NCBI GenBank assembly: GCA_035508595.1
Contig: DATJMR010000005.1
Location: 1-27,187 of the forward strand
Length of the DNA: 27,187 nucleotides
From: Dyella_B sp035508595
GTDB lineage: Bacteria; Pseudomonadota; Gammaproteobacteria; Xanthomonadales; Rhodanobacteraceae
Direction: 5' to 3'
The position numbers and the translations under genes are program-made. Below the pieces are notes generated by a model that was given only the letters and a program-made list of their open reading frames with translations, was not told the origin of the DNA and did no database searches. Below, one piece after another: positions 1-8,421 of this stretch. Numbering within the stretch: the first letter of the stretch is position 1; each line of letters begins with the position of its first letter.

Positions 1-6
1 GAAGAC

Positions 7-270
7 ATGCAAAGCGGCCCATCTGGCCCGCAGCTTTATCTTTTGTCCGAAGAAGGCTATCGCGAACTCAAAAGCATCCAGGCCATGCTGACGCTGATAG
101 CGCGAATTGCTCGTGGCGAGGAAGACAACGCGAACGGCAAGGCGATGCTTACGATCAGCCGCTCCGATATGAGTTACTACTTTCTGGAGATCAGCTCGCT
201 GATTGGCGATGCGTTGGATCGATTAGGCAAAGAGAACGTGATGAGTAAGCAGAGCTGGATGTGGCAATAA
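7..270 (+). CDS. XAC0095-like small protein (possibly 5'-incomplete)
   Basis: Small soluble protein of 87 residues from the first ATG, without signal peptide or membrane segment. Its layout resembles the XAC0095-like proteins of Xanthomonadales: an N-terminal Y-L-L-S-E-E-G-Y segment (residues 11-18), a helix rich in L/I (about 20-36), then a second hydrophobic helix (about 55-72) ending in a W/Q-rich tail. The molecular function of that family is not known to me. The frame stays open to the window edge (two codons precede the ATG) and no ribosome binding site can be judged, so the true start may lie upstream. It converges on the efflux operon with 36 bp between the stop codons and no obvious hairpin. 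The family call rests on remembered sequence resemblance only. Confidence 0.55.
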   Translation: MQSGPSGPQLYLLSEEGYRELKSIQAMLTLIARIARGEEDNANGKAMLTISRSDMSYYFLEISSLIGDALDRLGKENVMSKQSWMWQ

Positions 271-306
271 TGAAGTACGCCCGGAACGCTCGCACTTTTT
301 CTGACC

Positions 307-3300
307 TCAAACCTCCAACCTGTCGCCCGCCCTGGCCACCAACGCATACAGCGCCGGCATCAGGAAAATACTGATCAGCAGACGCGTAAACAAACCGCTC
401 ACGATCACCAGCGCAAAGGGGCGTTGCGTGTCGGTGCCCACGCCGGTGGCGAGTGCGGCGGGGAGCAAGCCGAGAGCCGCGACCAGGGCGGTCATCATGA
501 TCGGGCGTAGCCGCAGAATGGCGCCTTGGCGAATCGCATCCGTCACATCGACACCCGCGCGGCGCAATTCGTTGACGTAGGAGATGTAGACCACGGCGGT
601 CTGCACGGAGACGCCGAACAGCGCAAGAAAACCGATGCCGGATGATACGGAGAACGGCGTGCCGGTTATCCATAGCGCGATGATCCCTCCCACCGGCGCC
701 GATAGCAGTACGCCCAGCACTGTAATGAAGGGAAATTTGAAGTTGCTATAGAGCGTAAACAAAAGCAGAAAGATCAACGCCAACGTCAACGGCACAATCA
801 CGTTCAACTGCCCGCGCGATGCGGTGTATTCGCCGCCCCAGTCCAGGCGATAGCCCTGCGGCAGAGCGACCTTTTTGTTGACCTGCTGCATGGCGTCGCC
901 GACAGCGCCGGCAAGATCGCGACCTTCCACCGAAAACTGGACGCCGATGTAGCGCGAATTGTTTTCGCGATAGATAAACGACGCGCCGTTGCTTACTTTG
1001 ATATCGGCGAATTCCTTAAGCGGAATCTGCTGGCCGCCCGGCGTGGCGACGAGGATGTTGCCTATTTCCTCAGGGTTGTCGCGGTATGACTGTTCGAGCC
1101 GCACGACAAGATCGAATTGCTTTTCCTGCTGCACCACTTCGGTGGCGACATCACCGCCGATCGCCGTCTGGATCAACGCGTTGATGTCGGCGACGTTTAC
1201 GCCGTAACGCGCGATGGCGGCGCGGTTGATCTTGATCGTAAGGCTGGGCTGGCCAAGCTCCTGCACCAGCGTGACATCGGTAATGCCGCGCACTTGTTCC
1301 AATACTTTTCTGATCGCCTTGCCTTTCTCCTGCAGGGTATTGAGGTCGGAGCCGAATACCTTTACCGCAAGCGCGCTTTTCAGCCCCGTCTCCGCTTCAT
1401 CCACGGCATCCTCGGCTGGCTGCGTGTAGTTGAACATGATGCCGGGAAATGCCTGCAGCTTTTGGTTGATCGCTTCGGTGAGCGCGGCCTTGGTGCGGTA
1501 TTTGCCCGTCCATTCCGAATACGGTTTCAGGCCAACGTAGAACTCGACGTTGAAGAATCCGGTGGAGTCGGTACCGTCGTCGGGGCGGCCCAATTCCGAA
1601 GCAACCGTCGTGACTTCGGGAAACGAGCGCAGAATGTCACGGATCTTCGGCGTGATCTTTGCCGACTCGTCGAACGAGATCGTATACGGCATGGTGGCGC
1701 GCACCCAAAGCGCCCCTTCGTCCAGATGCGGCATGAACTCCGCGCCGATACGCGGTATCAACAGCAACGAGGCGCCAAGCAATATCGCCGACGCCAGCGT
1801 GGTCGCCCATGGGCGCCTGAGGCACGCATCGAGGCCCTTGATGTAAATCGATTTGATCGCCTCAAAAAGACGATTGCGCCGCTCGGTCACACCTTTGCGC
1901 ATAAACCAAGCGCATAGCACCGGCAGCAAGGTAAGCGTCACGATCAGCGAACCGACCAAGGCAAAGATCATGGTGTCGGCCATCGGCTTGAACAGCGTGC
2001 CCGATGCACCCGACAACACGTAGATGGGCAAGAAACTGACCACGATCACCGCCACGGCGTAGAACAACGGACGATCTACCTCCGCCGCCGCCTCGCGGAT
2101 GATTTCCTTGACATTGAGGGGCGTGCCTTTGCGTTCGGCAATCTGGCGGAAAATGTTTTCCACCATCACCACGGCACCGTCGACCAATATCCCGAAGTCG
2201 ATGGCGCCGATCGACAGCAAATTCGCCGAGGCTTTCTGCACATCCAGGCAAATGAACGCGAACAGCAGCGCGAGCGGAATGGTCACCGCGACAATCAAGC
2301 CCGCGCGAAAATCGTAGAGAAAGAAAATCAGAATCACCACCACCAACAACATGCCGCGCAGCAAGTTGTTTTCGACGGTCTTGGTGGTCAGCGCAACCAG
2401 ATCGGAGCGATCGTAGAACGGTACGACCTTTACGTCCTTCGGCAGTATTTGATCGTTGAGTTCCTTGGTTTTTGCCTCGACGCGCTTAAGCACATCCTGC
2501 GTTTTCTCGCCCGTGCGCAGCAAAATCACGCCTTCGACGGCATCGTCTTGCTTTTCGTAGCCGAATTCGCCCAACCGCGGGGCGATGCCGATCGTGACCC
2601 GGCCGACATCTTTCACCAGCACGGGTACGCCGTCGTGTACGGCCACTACCACATTGCCGATGTCTTCCAGCGTCTGCATGCGGCCCATGCCGCGCACGTA
2701 ATAGAACTGCCCGCCCTGCGAATAGAAGCCGCCGCCGGAGTTGGCGTTGTTGGCCGTCAGCGATGCTTCCACTTGCGGCGCGGTCAAGCCGACCGAGGCG
2801 AGTTTCGCCTGGTCCAGCAGCACCTGGTATTGCATGGTTCCGCCGCCAAAACCCGAATCGTCGGCGACGCCAGGCACGGATTTGTACTGCGGCTCGATCG
2901 TCCACGCTTCCAGCGTCTTCAGATCCATCGGCGAGCGATCCGTGCTTTGCAACACGTAGCGATAAATGAGGCCGGACGGCGCGGACATGGGCGATACCGA
3001 AGGCGTCACCCCGCTTGGCAAGGTGATGTCGCCCAACCGGTTGAATACTTCCTGACGTGCGAAGTAATTGTCCGTGCCGGTATCGTAGGTAATGATGACG
3101 TCGGACAAGCCATACAGCGAAATGGACCGTGTTATCGCTGTTTTCGGGATGCCGTTCATCCCCAGCTCGACCGGCACGGTGATCAGGCGTTCGACTTCTT
3201 CCGCCGCATGGCCGGGCCATTGCGTAATGATCTCGACGATCGGCGGCGACAGATCCGGATAAGCATCGACCGGCAAGCGCTTCAGCGAATGCACACCGGA

Positions 3301-3423
3301 ACCCGTCAATACCAGCGTCAACAGGATGACCAGGAACGACTGTCCCAGCGATGCGCTGACGATCCGGTTCATGAGCGACGCCGTGCGCGACGGCGTCTCG
3401 TTGGGGGGCAAGGTCGCGCTCAT
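307..3423 (-). CDS. Heavy-metal efflux RND pump, inner-membrane subunit (CzcA/CusA family)
   Basis: Proton-driven inner-membrane trimer subunit that should move metal cations from periplasm or cytoplasm into a trans-envelope channel. The product is 1038 residues, normal for the HME-RND family. TM1 is at about 28-46. The TM4 signature DFGILVDGAVVMVEN is at 409-423, with acidic residues Asp409, Asp415 and Glu422. As I recall, the DFG...DGA...VEN pattern is typical of divalent-cation (Czc/Cnr/Ncc) pumps rather than Cu/Ag CusA, so a Zn/Co/Ni-type substrate is more likely, but this is inference. The frame is open a further 148 codons upstream, but that stretch is antisense-like read-through of the membrane-fusion gene. 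The chosen ATG overlaps that gene's stop as ATGA, typical of translational coupling, and its own Shine-Dalgarno is weak. It is the last gene of a three-gene operon. Confidence 0.93.
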   Translation of the reverse strand: MSATLPPNETPSRTASLMNRIVSASLGQSFLVILLTLVLTGSGVHSLKRLPVDAYPDLSPPIVEIITQWPGHAAEEVERLITVPVELGMNGIPKTAITRSISLYGLSDVIITYDTGTDNYFARQEVFNRLGDITLPSGVTPSVSPMSAPSGLIYRYVLQSTDRSPMDLKTLEAWTIEPQYKSVPGVADDSGFGGGTMQYQVLLDQAKLASVGLTAPQVEASLTANNANSGGGFYSQGGQFYYVRGMGRMQTLEDIGNVVVAVHDGVPVLVKDVGRVTIGIAPRLGEFGYEKQDDAVEGVILLRTGEKTQDVLKRVEAKTKELNDQILPKDVKVVPFYDRSDLVALTTKTVENNLLRGMLLVVVILIFFLYDFRAGLIVAVTIPLALLFAFICLDVQKASANLLSIGAIDFGILVDGAVVMVENIFRQIAERKGTPLNVKEIIREAAAEVDRPLFYAVAVIVVSFLPIYVLSGASGTLFKPMADTMIFALVGSLIVTLTLLPVLCAWFMRKGVTERRNRLFEAIKSIYIKGLDACLRRPWATTLASAILLGASLLLIPRIGAEFMPHLDEGALWVRATMPYTISFDESAKITPKIRDILRSFPEVTTVASELGRPDDGTDSTGFFNVEFYVGLKPYSEWTGKYRTKAALTEAINQKLQAFPGIMFNYTQPAEDAVDEAETGLKSALAVKVFGSDLNTLQEKGKAIRKVLEQVRGITDVTLVQELGQPSLTIKINRAAIARYGVNVADINALIQTAIGGDVATEVVQQEKQFDLVVRLEQSYRDNPEEIGNILVATPGGQQIPLKEFADIKVSNGASFIYRENNSRYIGVQFSVEGRDLAGAVGDAMQQVNKKVALPQGYRLDWGGEYTASRGQLNVIVPLTLALIFLLLFTLYSNFKFPFITVLGVLLSAPVGGIIALWITGTPFSVSSGIGFLALFGVSVQTAVVYISYVNELRRAGVDVTDAIRQGAILRLRPIMMTALVAALGLLPAALATGVGTDTQRPFALVIVSGLFTRLLISIFLMPALYALVARAGDRLEV

Positions 3424-4613
3424 TGGTTTTGCATGAACTGCACAAAGATGCCGCCGTCGACAACCACTTGATCGCCCCCGTGCAAGCCGCTGGGAATCTG
3501 GAACTTGTCGCCCACGCGGTAGCCTTGCGTGACACTGCGACGCGCAAAGCTGCCATCGGCCTGCGCTACGTAGACGAAAGGCAGGTTTTCGTCGTCGCGC
3601 AGGATCGAGGACACCGGCACCAGCATGCCGCTTTCGGGGTGCAACGAGTGAATGCGCACACTCACATACATCTGTTTGCGCAGCAGACCGTGCGTATTGT
3701 TGACGAGCACGCGCGCCGCGACCATGCGCGTGTCCGGATTCACCAGATCGGCGACATTGTCCACCCTGCCCTTGATTGGCTCGGCATCCGTGCTGGTGAG
3801 CACATCCACACTCTCGCCCGCATTCACGGACGAAAGATCGGAATCGGAAATCTGCGCCATGACCCACACGCGCGACAGGTCGGCCACGGTAAAGCAGGCA
3901 GTGGTTCCCGCCTGCAGCAATTGTCCCGGCGAGATCAGCTTCTCGACCACGGTGCCGGCGATGGGCGAACGGATCACGCCCGGGATGCGTGCGATGGGTC
4001 GTCCTTGCTCGATATCCTTGATGGTTTGCGCATCGACGTTCAGCGAGACCAGCGCTTGCCGCGCGGCGTACGCATCGGCTTCGGCGCTGACGGCATCGGT
4101 TTCGGCCTGATCGGCTTCCTTCTGCGCAACGCCCTGGTGCTGCAGCAAATCCTTGTCGAGGTCGGCGAGGCGGCGCGCCGTGTGCGCCGTCACCAGCGCT
4201 TTGCGATAGGCGCCTACCGCCGCGGCGAAATCGGGAGAATCCACGTAGGCGAGCGGATCGCCCTGCTTCACCTTGTCGCCCGGAGAAACCACCAGGCGCG
4301 AAACGGGGCCTGAAATCGGCGCCAGCACGCTGGTGGCCTGATCGTTGTCGAAATCCACGACGCCCGTCGTATCGATGATGCGATCAAACGGTTCAACCGC
4401 AACGGAGTACAACTTGATGTGCTGCCGCTGCGTGGGCGTCAGCGTGACATTGACCGGCGTCGTCGAGGCCGCTTGCGCGTTGTCGTTGTTGCCGGATGAG
4501 CAACCCGCGCACAGCGCACAAACCAGCAGCGTGACAACGACGGTCGCCCATCGGCAAGAGGCCCGCGGACGACTCGGCGCGCCTATCGGGCCGGGCATGG
4601 AATTAATGTTCAT
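3420..4613 (-). CDS. RND efflux periplasmic adaptor (membrane-fusion protein, CzcB/HlyD family)
   Basis: Adaptor that bridges the inner-membrane pump and the outer-membrane channel; 397 residues. An N-terminal hydrophobic segment (about 23-37) ends in C-A-G-C with Cys38. This is lipobox-like, but position -3 is Cys instead of Leu, so lipidation is likely but not certain. A first lipoyl/barrel half follows (about 60-115, with a P-I-S-G-P-V-S-R-L-V-V-S-P-G-D-K pattern). Then come an alanine/glutamate-rich helical hairpin (about 115-195), the second lipoyl half (about 205-245, P-I-A-G-T-V), a beta-barrel domain and a membrane-proximal C-terminus. No histidine-rich metal-binding stretch is seen. 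The start has an AGGA-type ribosome binding site and lies 11 bp inside the end of the outer-membrane factor gene. Confidence 0.9.
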   Translation of the reverse strand: MNINSMPGPIGAPSRPRASCRWATVVVTLLVCALCAGCSSGNNDNAQAASTTPVNVTLTPTQRQHIKLYSVAVEPFDRIIDTTGVVDFDNDQATSVLAPISGPVSRLVVSPGDKVKQGDPLAYVDSPDFAAAVGAYRKALVTAHTARRLADLDKDLLQHQGVAQKEADQAETDAVSAEADAYAARQALVSLNVDAQTIKDIEQGRPIARIPGVIRSPIAGTVVEKLISPGQLLQAGTTACFTVADLSRVWVMAQISDSDLSSVNAGESVDVLTSTDAEPIKGRVDNVADLVNPDTRMVAARVLVNNTHGLLRKQMYVSVRIHSLHPESGMLVPVSSILRDDENLPFVYVAQADGSFARRSVTQGYRVGDKFQIPSGLHGGDQVVVDGGIFVQFMQNQ

Positions 4614-6117
4614 CTTGATCCTGATTCAATGCCGAACGATGCCACCAACCACCACCGAGCGCCTGAAATAGCGCTGCGGTATCCGCGAATCGATTTGCCT
4701 GCGCCACGATCAGATTGATCCGTGCCTGCTGGTACGCCTGCTCCGCGCCGAGCAGCGACAAATAGCTGGCGTAGCCGCCTTTCCACTGTCGCTCGGACAG
4801 ATCCAGCGTCACCTTGGCCGCGTCACTGGCCGATGCGGCGGCTTTCAATGCCGCCGCGTCCTGGTCGAGCGCCGTCAGCGTATCGGCCACACTCTGAAAG
4901 GCCGTGAGCACCGTACTGCGGTACTGCTGGGCCGCTTCCACATAGGCGGCCTTTGCGGCACGCTCCTGATGCAACAACGTGCCGCCCTGGAAAATCGGCG
5001 CAGCGATGTCGGCGCCGATACCCCAGAAACCGGTGCCGGAATGGAACACCTGGTTCATCGCCAGCGCGGTGCTGCCGACATTCGCACTCAGCGTGATATT
5101 GGGCAAGCGATTGGCGATGGCCACACCGATTTGCGCGCTCGCCGCGTGCATGTTCGCCTGCGCCTGAAGCACGTCCGGCCGCTGCTCGACCAATGCGGAT
5201 GGCAGGCTCACCGGCAAATCTTGCGGCAATTGCAGCTGCGCCAGGTCGAACTTTTCGGTGGGCGCATCGCTCGGAAAACGCCCCACCAGCACCGCAAGCG
5301 CATCGCGTTGTTGCGCAAGTTGCTTCAGCAGCGGCGGCAGCGTCGCGACCGTTTGCGCCAACTGCGATTTCTGCGCCGCCAGATCGAGCCCGCTTGCGTA
5401 ACCTTTGTCGGTTTGTCGCTGCAGGATCTTCACCATGTTCGTATTGATGTCGATCAGCTCACGCGTCGCGTCGACCTGCGCCTGCAACGAACCTTCCTGC
5501 ACCGCCGCGACCACGACATTGGTGCTCAGCGTGATGTGCGTGGCGATCATCTGGAAGCGCACTGAGTCTTCCTGCGCCCGCAACGATTCCATCGTGCGCC
5601 GGTTCAAACCGAACACATCGGGTACGTAGGACACGCTGAGCTGCGGCGTAAACAGGTTGTACAAAAAAGCGTTGTTGTTCGGCGTTGGTGAGAGCGTGCC
5701 GGACTGGCTTTGTCGTGTCGCGGAGAAGTCCGCGGAGAGGTTCGGGTAATAGGCGCCACGCTGCGCCAGCACGTTCTCGTGCGCCACCGTCAAGGCCGCT
5801 TGCGCGGCCTTGAGATCGGCATTGTTCTTCAGCGATTCGTCGATCAAGCCATTCAGCGCGGGGGAATGAAACAACGTCCACCAGTCGCGGCTTACGTCGC
5901 CGCCCATCACAAAGCGTTGCGCGTCGCCCCCAGCGACCCCGGGCGTGGCTTGCGTGGTGCTGAGCGGCGCGGACGTATAACGGGAAACGGCCGGCGCCGC
6001 AGGCTTCTTGAAATCCGGACCGACCGCGCAACCTGCCATGGACAGTGCAGCGAATGCAAAGCAGATCCGCACGGATTGCGCCGCTACAACAGAGCCCCTG
6101 GCGCGGCGCACGATCAT
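4603..6117 (-). CDS. RND efflux outer-membrane lipoprotein (NodT/OprM family)
   Basis: Outer-membrane channel subunit of the pump, 504 residues. A basic start, a hydrophobic signal segment and the lipobox M-A-G-C (Cys30) are followed by A-V-G-P-D-F, the usual start of mature NodT-type lipoproteins. Two homologous OEP repeats are visible. One contains D-W-W-T-L-F near residue 80 and a long coiled-coil helix; the second begins at the conserved S-A-L-V-E-Q-R-P-D-V motif and A-x-A-x-x-L-P-x-I-x-L-S-A. The frame can be extended to a TTG at 6192, but the ATG at 6117 places the signal peptide correctly. The gene is first of the operon. CzcC-type partners are more usual for HME pumps, so a NodT-type lipoprotein here is slightly unusual. 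Confidence 0.9.
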   Translation of the reverse strand: MIVRRARGSVVAAQSVRICFAFAALSMAGCAVGPDFKKPAAPAVSRYTSAPLSTTQATPGVAGGDAQRFVMGGDVSRDWWTLFHSPALNGLIDESLKNNADLKAAQAALTVAHENVLAQRGAYYPNLSADFSATRQSQSGTLSPTPNNNAFLYNLFTPQLSVSYVPDVFGLNRRTMESLRAQEDSVRFQMIATHITLSTNVVVAAVQEGSLQAQVDATRELIDINTNMVKILQRQTDKGYASGLDLAAQKSQLAQTVATLPPLLKQLAQQRDALAVLVGRFPSDAPTEKFDLAQLQLPQDLPVSLPSALVEQRPDVLQAQANMHAASAQIGVAIANRLPNITLSANVGSTALAMNQVFHSGTGFWGIGADIAAPIFQGGTLLHQERAAKAAYVEAAQQYRSTVLTAFQSVADTLTALDQDAAALKAAASASDAAKVTLDLSERQWKGGYASYLSLLGAEQAYQQARINLIVAQANRFADTAALFQALGGGWWHRSALNQDQDEH

Positions 6118-6208
6118 CGCCTGCCACCGTGATTGCTTGAGCCGCCCATGGTCTAAAGCTTCCGATAGATGTTGGCTGACGAGGATCGCCAATCTGCCCC
6201 GAACTCGA

Positions 6209-6238
6209 TGATAGTGCCCCCACCCCCTATACGGACAA
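6209..6238 (-). promoter_or_regulatory. Candidate promoter of the efflux operon with a C-tract operator
   Basis: On the minus strand, TTGTCC (6238-6233) and TATCAT (6214-6209) are separated by 18 bp, about 92 bp upstream of the outer-membrane-factor ATG. The spacer holds a G/C tract. On the plus strand this reads ATAG (6211-6214), then TG, five C, A and five C, with the last C starting CTAT (6227-6230). A GC tract flanked by inverted ATAG/CTAT is the architecture known for CsoR/RcnR/FrmR-family operators. Promoter and operator are inferred by eye. No such regulator gene is in the window. Confidence 0.4.
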
Positions 6239-6240
6239 TG

Positions 6241-6527
6241 ACTATCGATCTACAAGCCTGCGCAGTGCCACCTATCTCGCGCCTCGAGGTGCCGCAAGCT
6301 TTTGCGCTATCGCCAAGCGCATTTGGACGCTTGCGCCAAACCTACTTTGCCATATGGCATGCCATGGAACGCCGCATCGACGCGCACGGCTTCCGCCACG
6401 CGTAGTGTCAAATTGTCGCAGTCAGGCCAAGGCTTAGAAATGTCGCGTCGACGCCAAATGCAGTTAAGCGATGACGATGATCCAGCCGTGATCTATCAGG
6501 AGGCGGAAGCGTTCGCTGCAAACGACA
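6241..6527. other. Intergenic stretch without a supported gene
   Basis: Between the efflux promoter and the SDR terminator I find no convincing gene. Two short plus-strand frames pass through here (6169-6405 and 6302-6616), but they lack a good ribosome binding site and a recognisable product, and the second runs into the SDR gene. A weak inverted repeat CAAGCG/CGCTTG (6314-6319 and 6328-6333) is the only local structure noticed. Confidence 0.5.
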
Positions 6528-6560
6528 AACGAGACGGCATGCATACCATGCCGTCTCGTT
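6528..6560 (-). terminator. Hairpin terminator after the SDR pair
   Basis: A perfect 13-bp stem (6528-6540 with 6548-6560) encloses a 7-nt loop, starting 22 nt after the SDR stop codon on the minus strand. The bases after the stem on that strand are T-rich (TTTGTCGTTTG), consistent with intrinsic termination. A T-run is absent on the plus strand, so it should act for the minus-strand genes. Confidence 0.7.
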
Positions 6561-6582
6561 CTGCCGCGAATCGTAGTGATTT

Positions 6583-7494
6583 TCAGCGTGCCGGTTCGGC
6601 GAGTTCTCTGGGATGAAGCAAATCATCCAGCCCGATACAGCGAAACAGCTCGCTACGAACGCGGTCGGCAACGCCGTTGACGATCTCGCAACCGTCTTGC
6701 GACGGATCGATATGCGTGCGAAATGGACGCTTGCCGAAAGGCGTATCCACCACCCGCACGATCGCGTCCGCGACGGCGCTTACATCGGCGTCGGCCGGCT
6801 CGAGCGAGGCGAGGCCTTTGAGACTTTGCTCCGGAAGACCGGCATACGGCCCTTGATCGTATTCGGCAGCGCGGGCTTTATCGGCGGGCGAACCCGAATG
6901 CGCGAAATGGTTGGTGCCCTTGGTAAACGCTCCCGGCACGATGATCGACGTTTCGATACCCCAACGCGACAGTTCGCTGGCATAGCTTACGGCCAGCGAA
7001 TCCATCGCGGCCTTGGCGGCAAAGTACGGCGAAAGATACGGCGGCGTGCCGCCGCGCGCACTGCTGCTGGAAACCCAGATCACCAGTCCGCGACCTTGCT
7101 TGCGCAACTGCGGAAGCGCTGCGCGATTCACGCGTTGCGTGCTCAATACATTCACGTCGTAAAGCTGCGCGAATTGCTCCGGCGTAAACGCCTCGGCAGG
7201 GCCGAACGACATATGCCCGGCGTTGTGAATGACGACATCCAAACGCCCGTGTGCGGCGATGATCTCTTTGATGCCCGCCTCGCAAGATGCCTCCGAAGCG
7301 ACATCCAACTCGACCGTACGCAGGTCGACGCCATGCTCGGCGGCATAGTGCTGCACGGCGGCCACTTGCGGCGCATTGCGCCCCGTGGTTTCGCGCATGC
7401 TCGCATAGACGGTATGGCCGGCATGGGCGAGCGCGCGTGCGGCAAGCGCGCCGAAGCCACTGGATGCACCGGTAATGACGATAACTTGTTTCAT
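6583..7494 (-). CDS. Short-chain dehydrogenase/reductase (classical SDR)
   Basis: NAD(P)-dependent cytoplasmic oxidoreductase of 303 residues; substrate unknown. The Rossmann cofactor motif TGASSGFG is at 8-15, with an Arg at 34 after beta-2 that may favour NADP(H). N-A-G is at 91-93, the catalytic serine is in the S-S-S-S run (142-145), and the catalytic Y-x3-K is Tyr157/Lys161. It is about 50 residues longer than a minimal SDR, with the extra length at the C-terminus. The ATG at 7494 is preferred over one six codons upstream because AGGAG lies about 8 nt before it. It is the second gene of a pair, 66 bp after another SDR, and is followed by a strong hairpin. Confidence 0.9.
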   Translation of the reverse strand: MKQVIVITGASSGFGALAARALAHAGHTVYASMRETTGRNAPQVAAVQHYAAEHGVDLRTVELDVASEASCEAGIKEIIAAHGRLDVVIHNAGHMSFGPAEAFTPEQFAQLYDVNVLSTQRVNRAALPQLRKQGRGLVIWVSSSSARGGTPPYLSPYFAAKAAMDSLAVSYASELSRWGIETSIIVPGAFTKGTNHFAHSGSPADKARAAEYDQGPYAGLPEQSLKGLASLEPADADVSAVADAIVRVVDTPFGKRPFRTHIDPSQDGCEIVNGVADRVRSELFRCIGLDDLLHPRELAEPAR

Positions 7495-7560
7495 GACTGG
7501 ATCTCCTTGCATGAAAAGTTGGAAAAAGTTGTTTGGCTGTGCGCTGATATCCGCGCGCGA

Positions 7561-8301
7561 TCAGATGATTCCGCCGTTGGCGCGCAGCACCTGACCGTTG
7601 ATCCAAGCGCCGTCCGGACCCGCCAGAAACGCAACCGTGTTGGCGATATCGCCGGGTTCTCCCAACCGTTCGAGCGGAGCGAGTTTCGTGAGACGGTCGA
7701 TCACTTCCTGCGGCTTGCCCTTGAGGAACAAATCCGTCGCGGTCGGGCCCGGTGCCACCGCGTTGACGGTGATGTCGCGCCCGCGCAACTCCTTGGCAAA
7801 CACGCTCGTCATCGCTTCGACGCCGGCCTTGGTGGCCGCATACACCGCGTAAGTGGGTTGCAACAGCGCAACCACGCTCGAAGAAAAATTGACGATGCGC
7901 CCACCGGAGCGCAGGCGCGTTGCGGCTTCGCGCAGCGTGTTGAACGTGCCTTTCAAATTGACGGCGAGCTGGCGATCGAACGAGGCATCGTCGGTGTCGG
8001 CGATGCTGGCAAGGTTCATGATGCCGGCGTTGTTGACCAACACATCGACACCACCAAACGCTGTCTCGGCCGCATCGAAAAGCCGACGGACTTCCGCGGC
8101 ATCGCTCACGTCGGCCTTTGCCGCCAGGGCGTGGCCGCCGGCCTGTTCGATCGTGCGCACCAAGGCTTCGGCCGGTGCAGCGCTTTCCGTGTAATTGACG
8201 ATAACAGTGAAACCGTCGCTCGCCAGGCGCTGCGCGATCGCCGCACCAATACCGCGCGAAGCACCGGTGACCAGGGCGACTTTCTGAGTTGACTTGTTCA
8301 T
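7561..8301 (-). CDS. Short-chain dehydrogenase/reductase (3-oxoacyl-ACP-reductase-like)
   Basis: Classical SDR of 246 residues, the usual length. TGASRGIG (12-19) binds the cofactor and N-N-A-G is at 90-93. The catalytic Ser is in 140-142, with Tyr154 and Lys158 in Y-A-A-T-K. The C-terminal P-G-P-T-A-T-D and I-N-G-Q-V-L-R-A-N-G-G segments are standard. FabG-like proteins look like this, but there is no fatty-acid gene nearby, so the substrate cannot be assigned. GGGAGAA precedes the ATG. It is the first gene of an SDR pair and divergent from a LysR regulator, a common arrangement in which the LysR protein controls the neighbouring operon. Confidence 0.9.
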   Translation of the reverse strand: MNKSTQKVALVTGASRGIGAAIAQRLASDGFTVIVNYTESAAPAEALVRTIEQAGGHALAAKADVSDAAEVRRLFDAAETAFGGVDVLVNNAGIMNLASIADTDDASFDRQLAVNLKGTFNTLREAATRLRSGGRIVNFSSSVVALLQPTYAVYAATKAGVEAMTSVFAKELRGRDITVNAVAPGPTATDLFLKGKPQEVIDRLTKLAPLERLGEPGDIANTVAFLAGPDGAWINGQVLRANGGII

Positions 8302-8421
8302 GAGTGTTCTCCCGATACCGGCCCCGTGCCGGCTTGGAGAGCACTCTAGGCTTTCAATACGGATAAATAATGATGCTTAATATGGTTATATAATTCCACA
8401 TACACAAACAATGAGGCCGAT
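8302..8421. promoter_or_regulatory. Divergent SDR/LysR promoter region
   Basis: This 120-bp spacer contains an AT-rich island (about 8360-8410) unlike the GC-rich surroundings. A consensus TATAAT (8389-8394) lies 27 bp before the lysR ATG, but I see no good -35 at the expected spacing. LysR proteins usually bind T-N11-A sites in such spacers; I could not single one out. Confidence 0.45.

Noticed and set aside
3424..3867. N-terminal extension of the RND pump frame by 148 codons
   Set aside because: The extension lies inside the membrane-fusion gene in another frame, is Arg/Gly/His-rich and unlike any RND N-terminus; the ATGA overlap marks the true start.
6302..6616. Small plus-strand frame in the intergenic region upstream of the efflux operon
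   Set aside because: No ribosome binding site, no recognisable domain, and it crosses the SDR terminator and enters the SDR gene antisense.
6613..8292. Long plus-strand open frame opposite the two SDR genes
   Set aside because: Its product is Arg/His/Gly-rich without any domain, and the opposite strand encodes two complete SDRs with catalytic motifs and ribosome binding sites.
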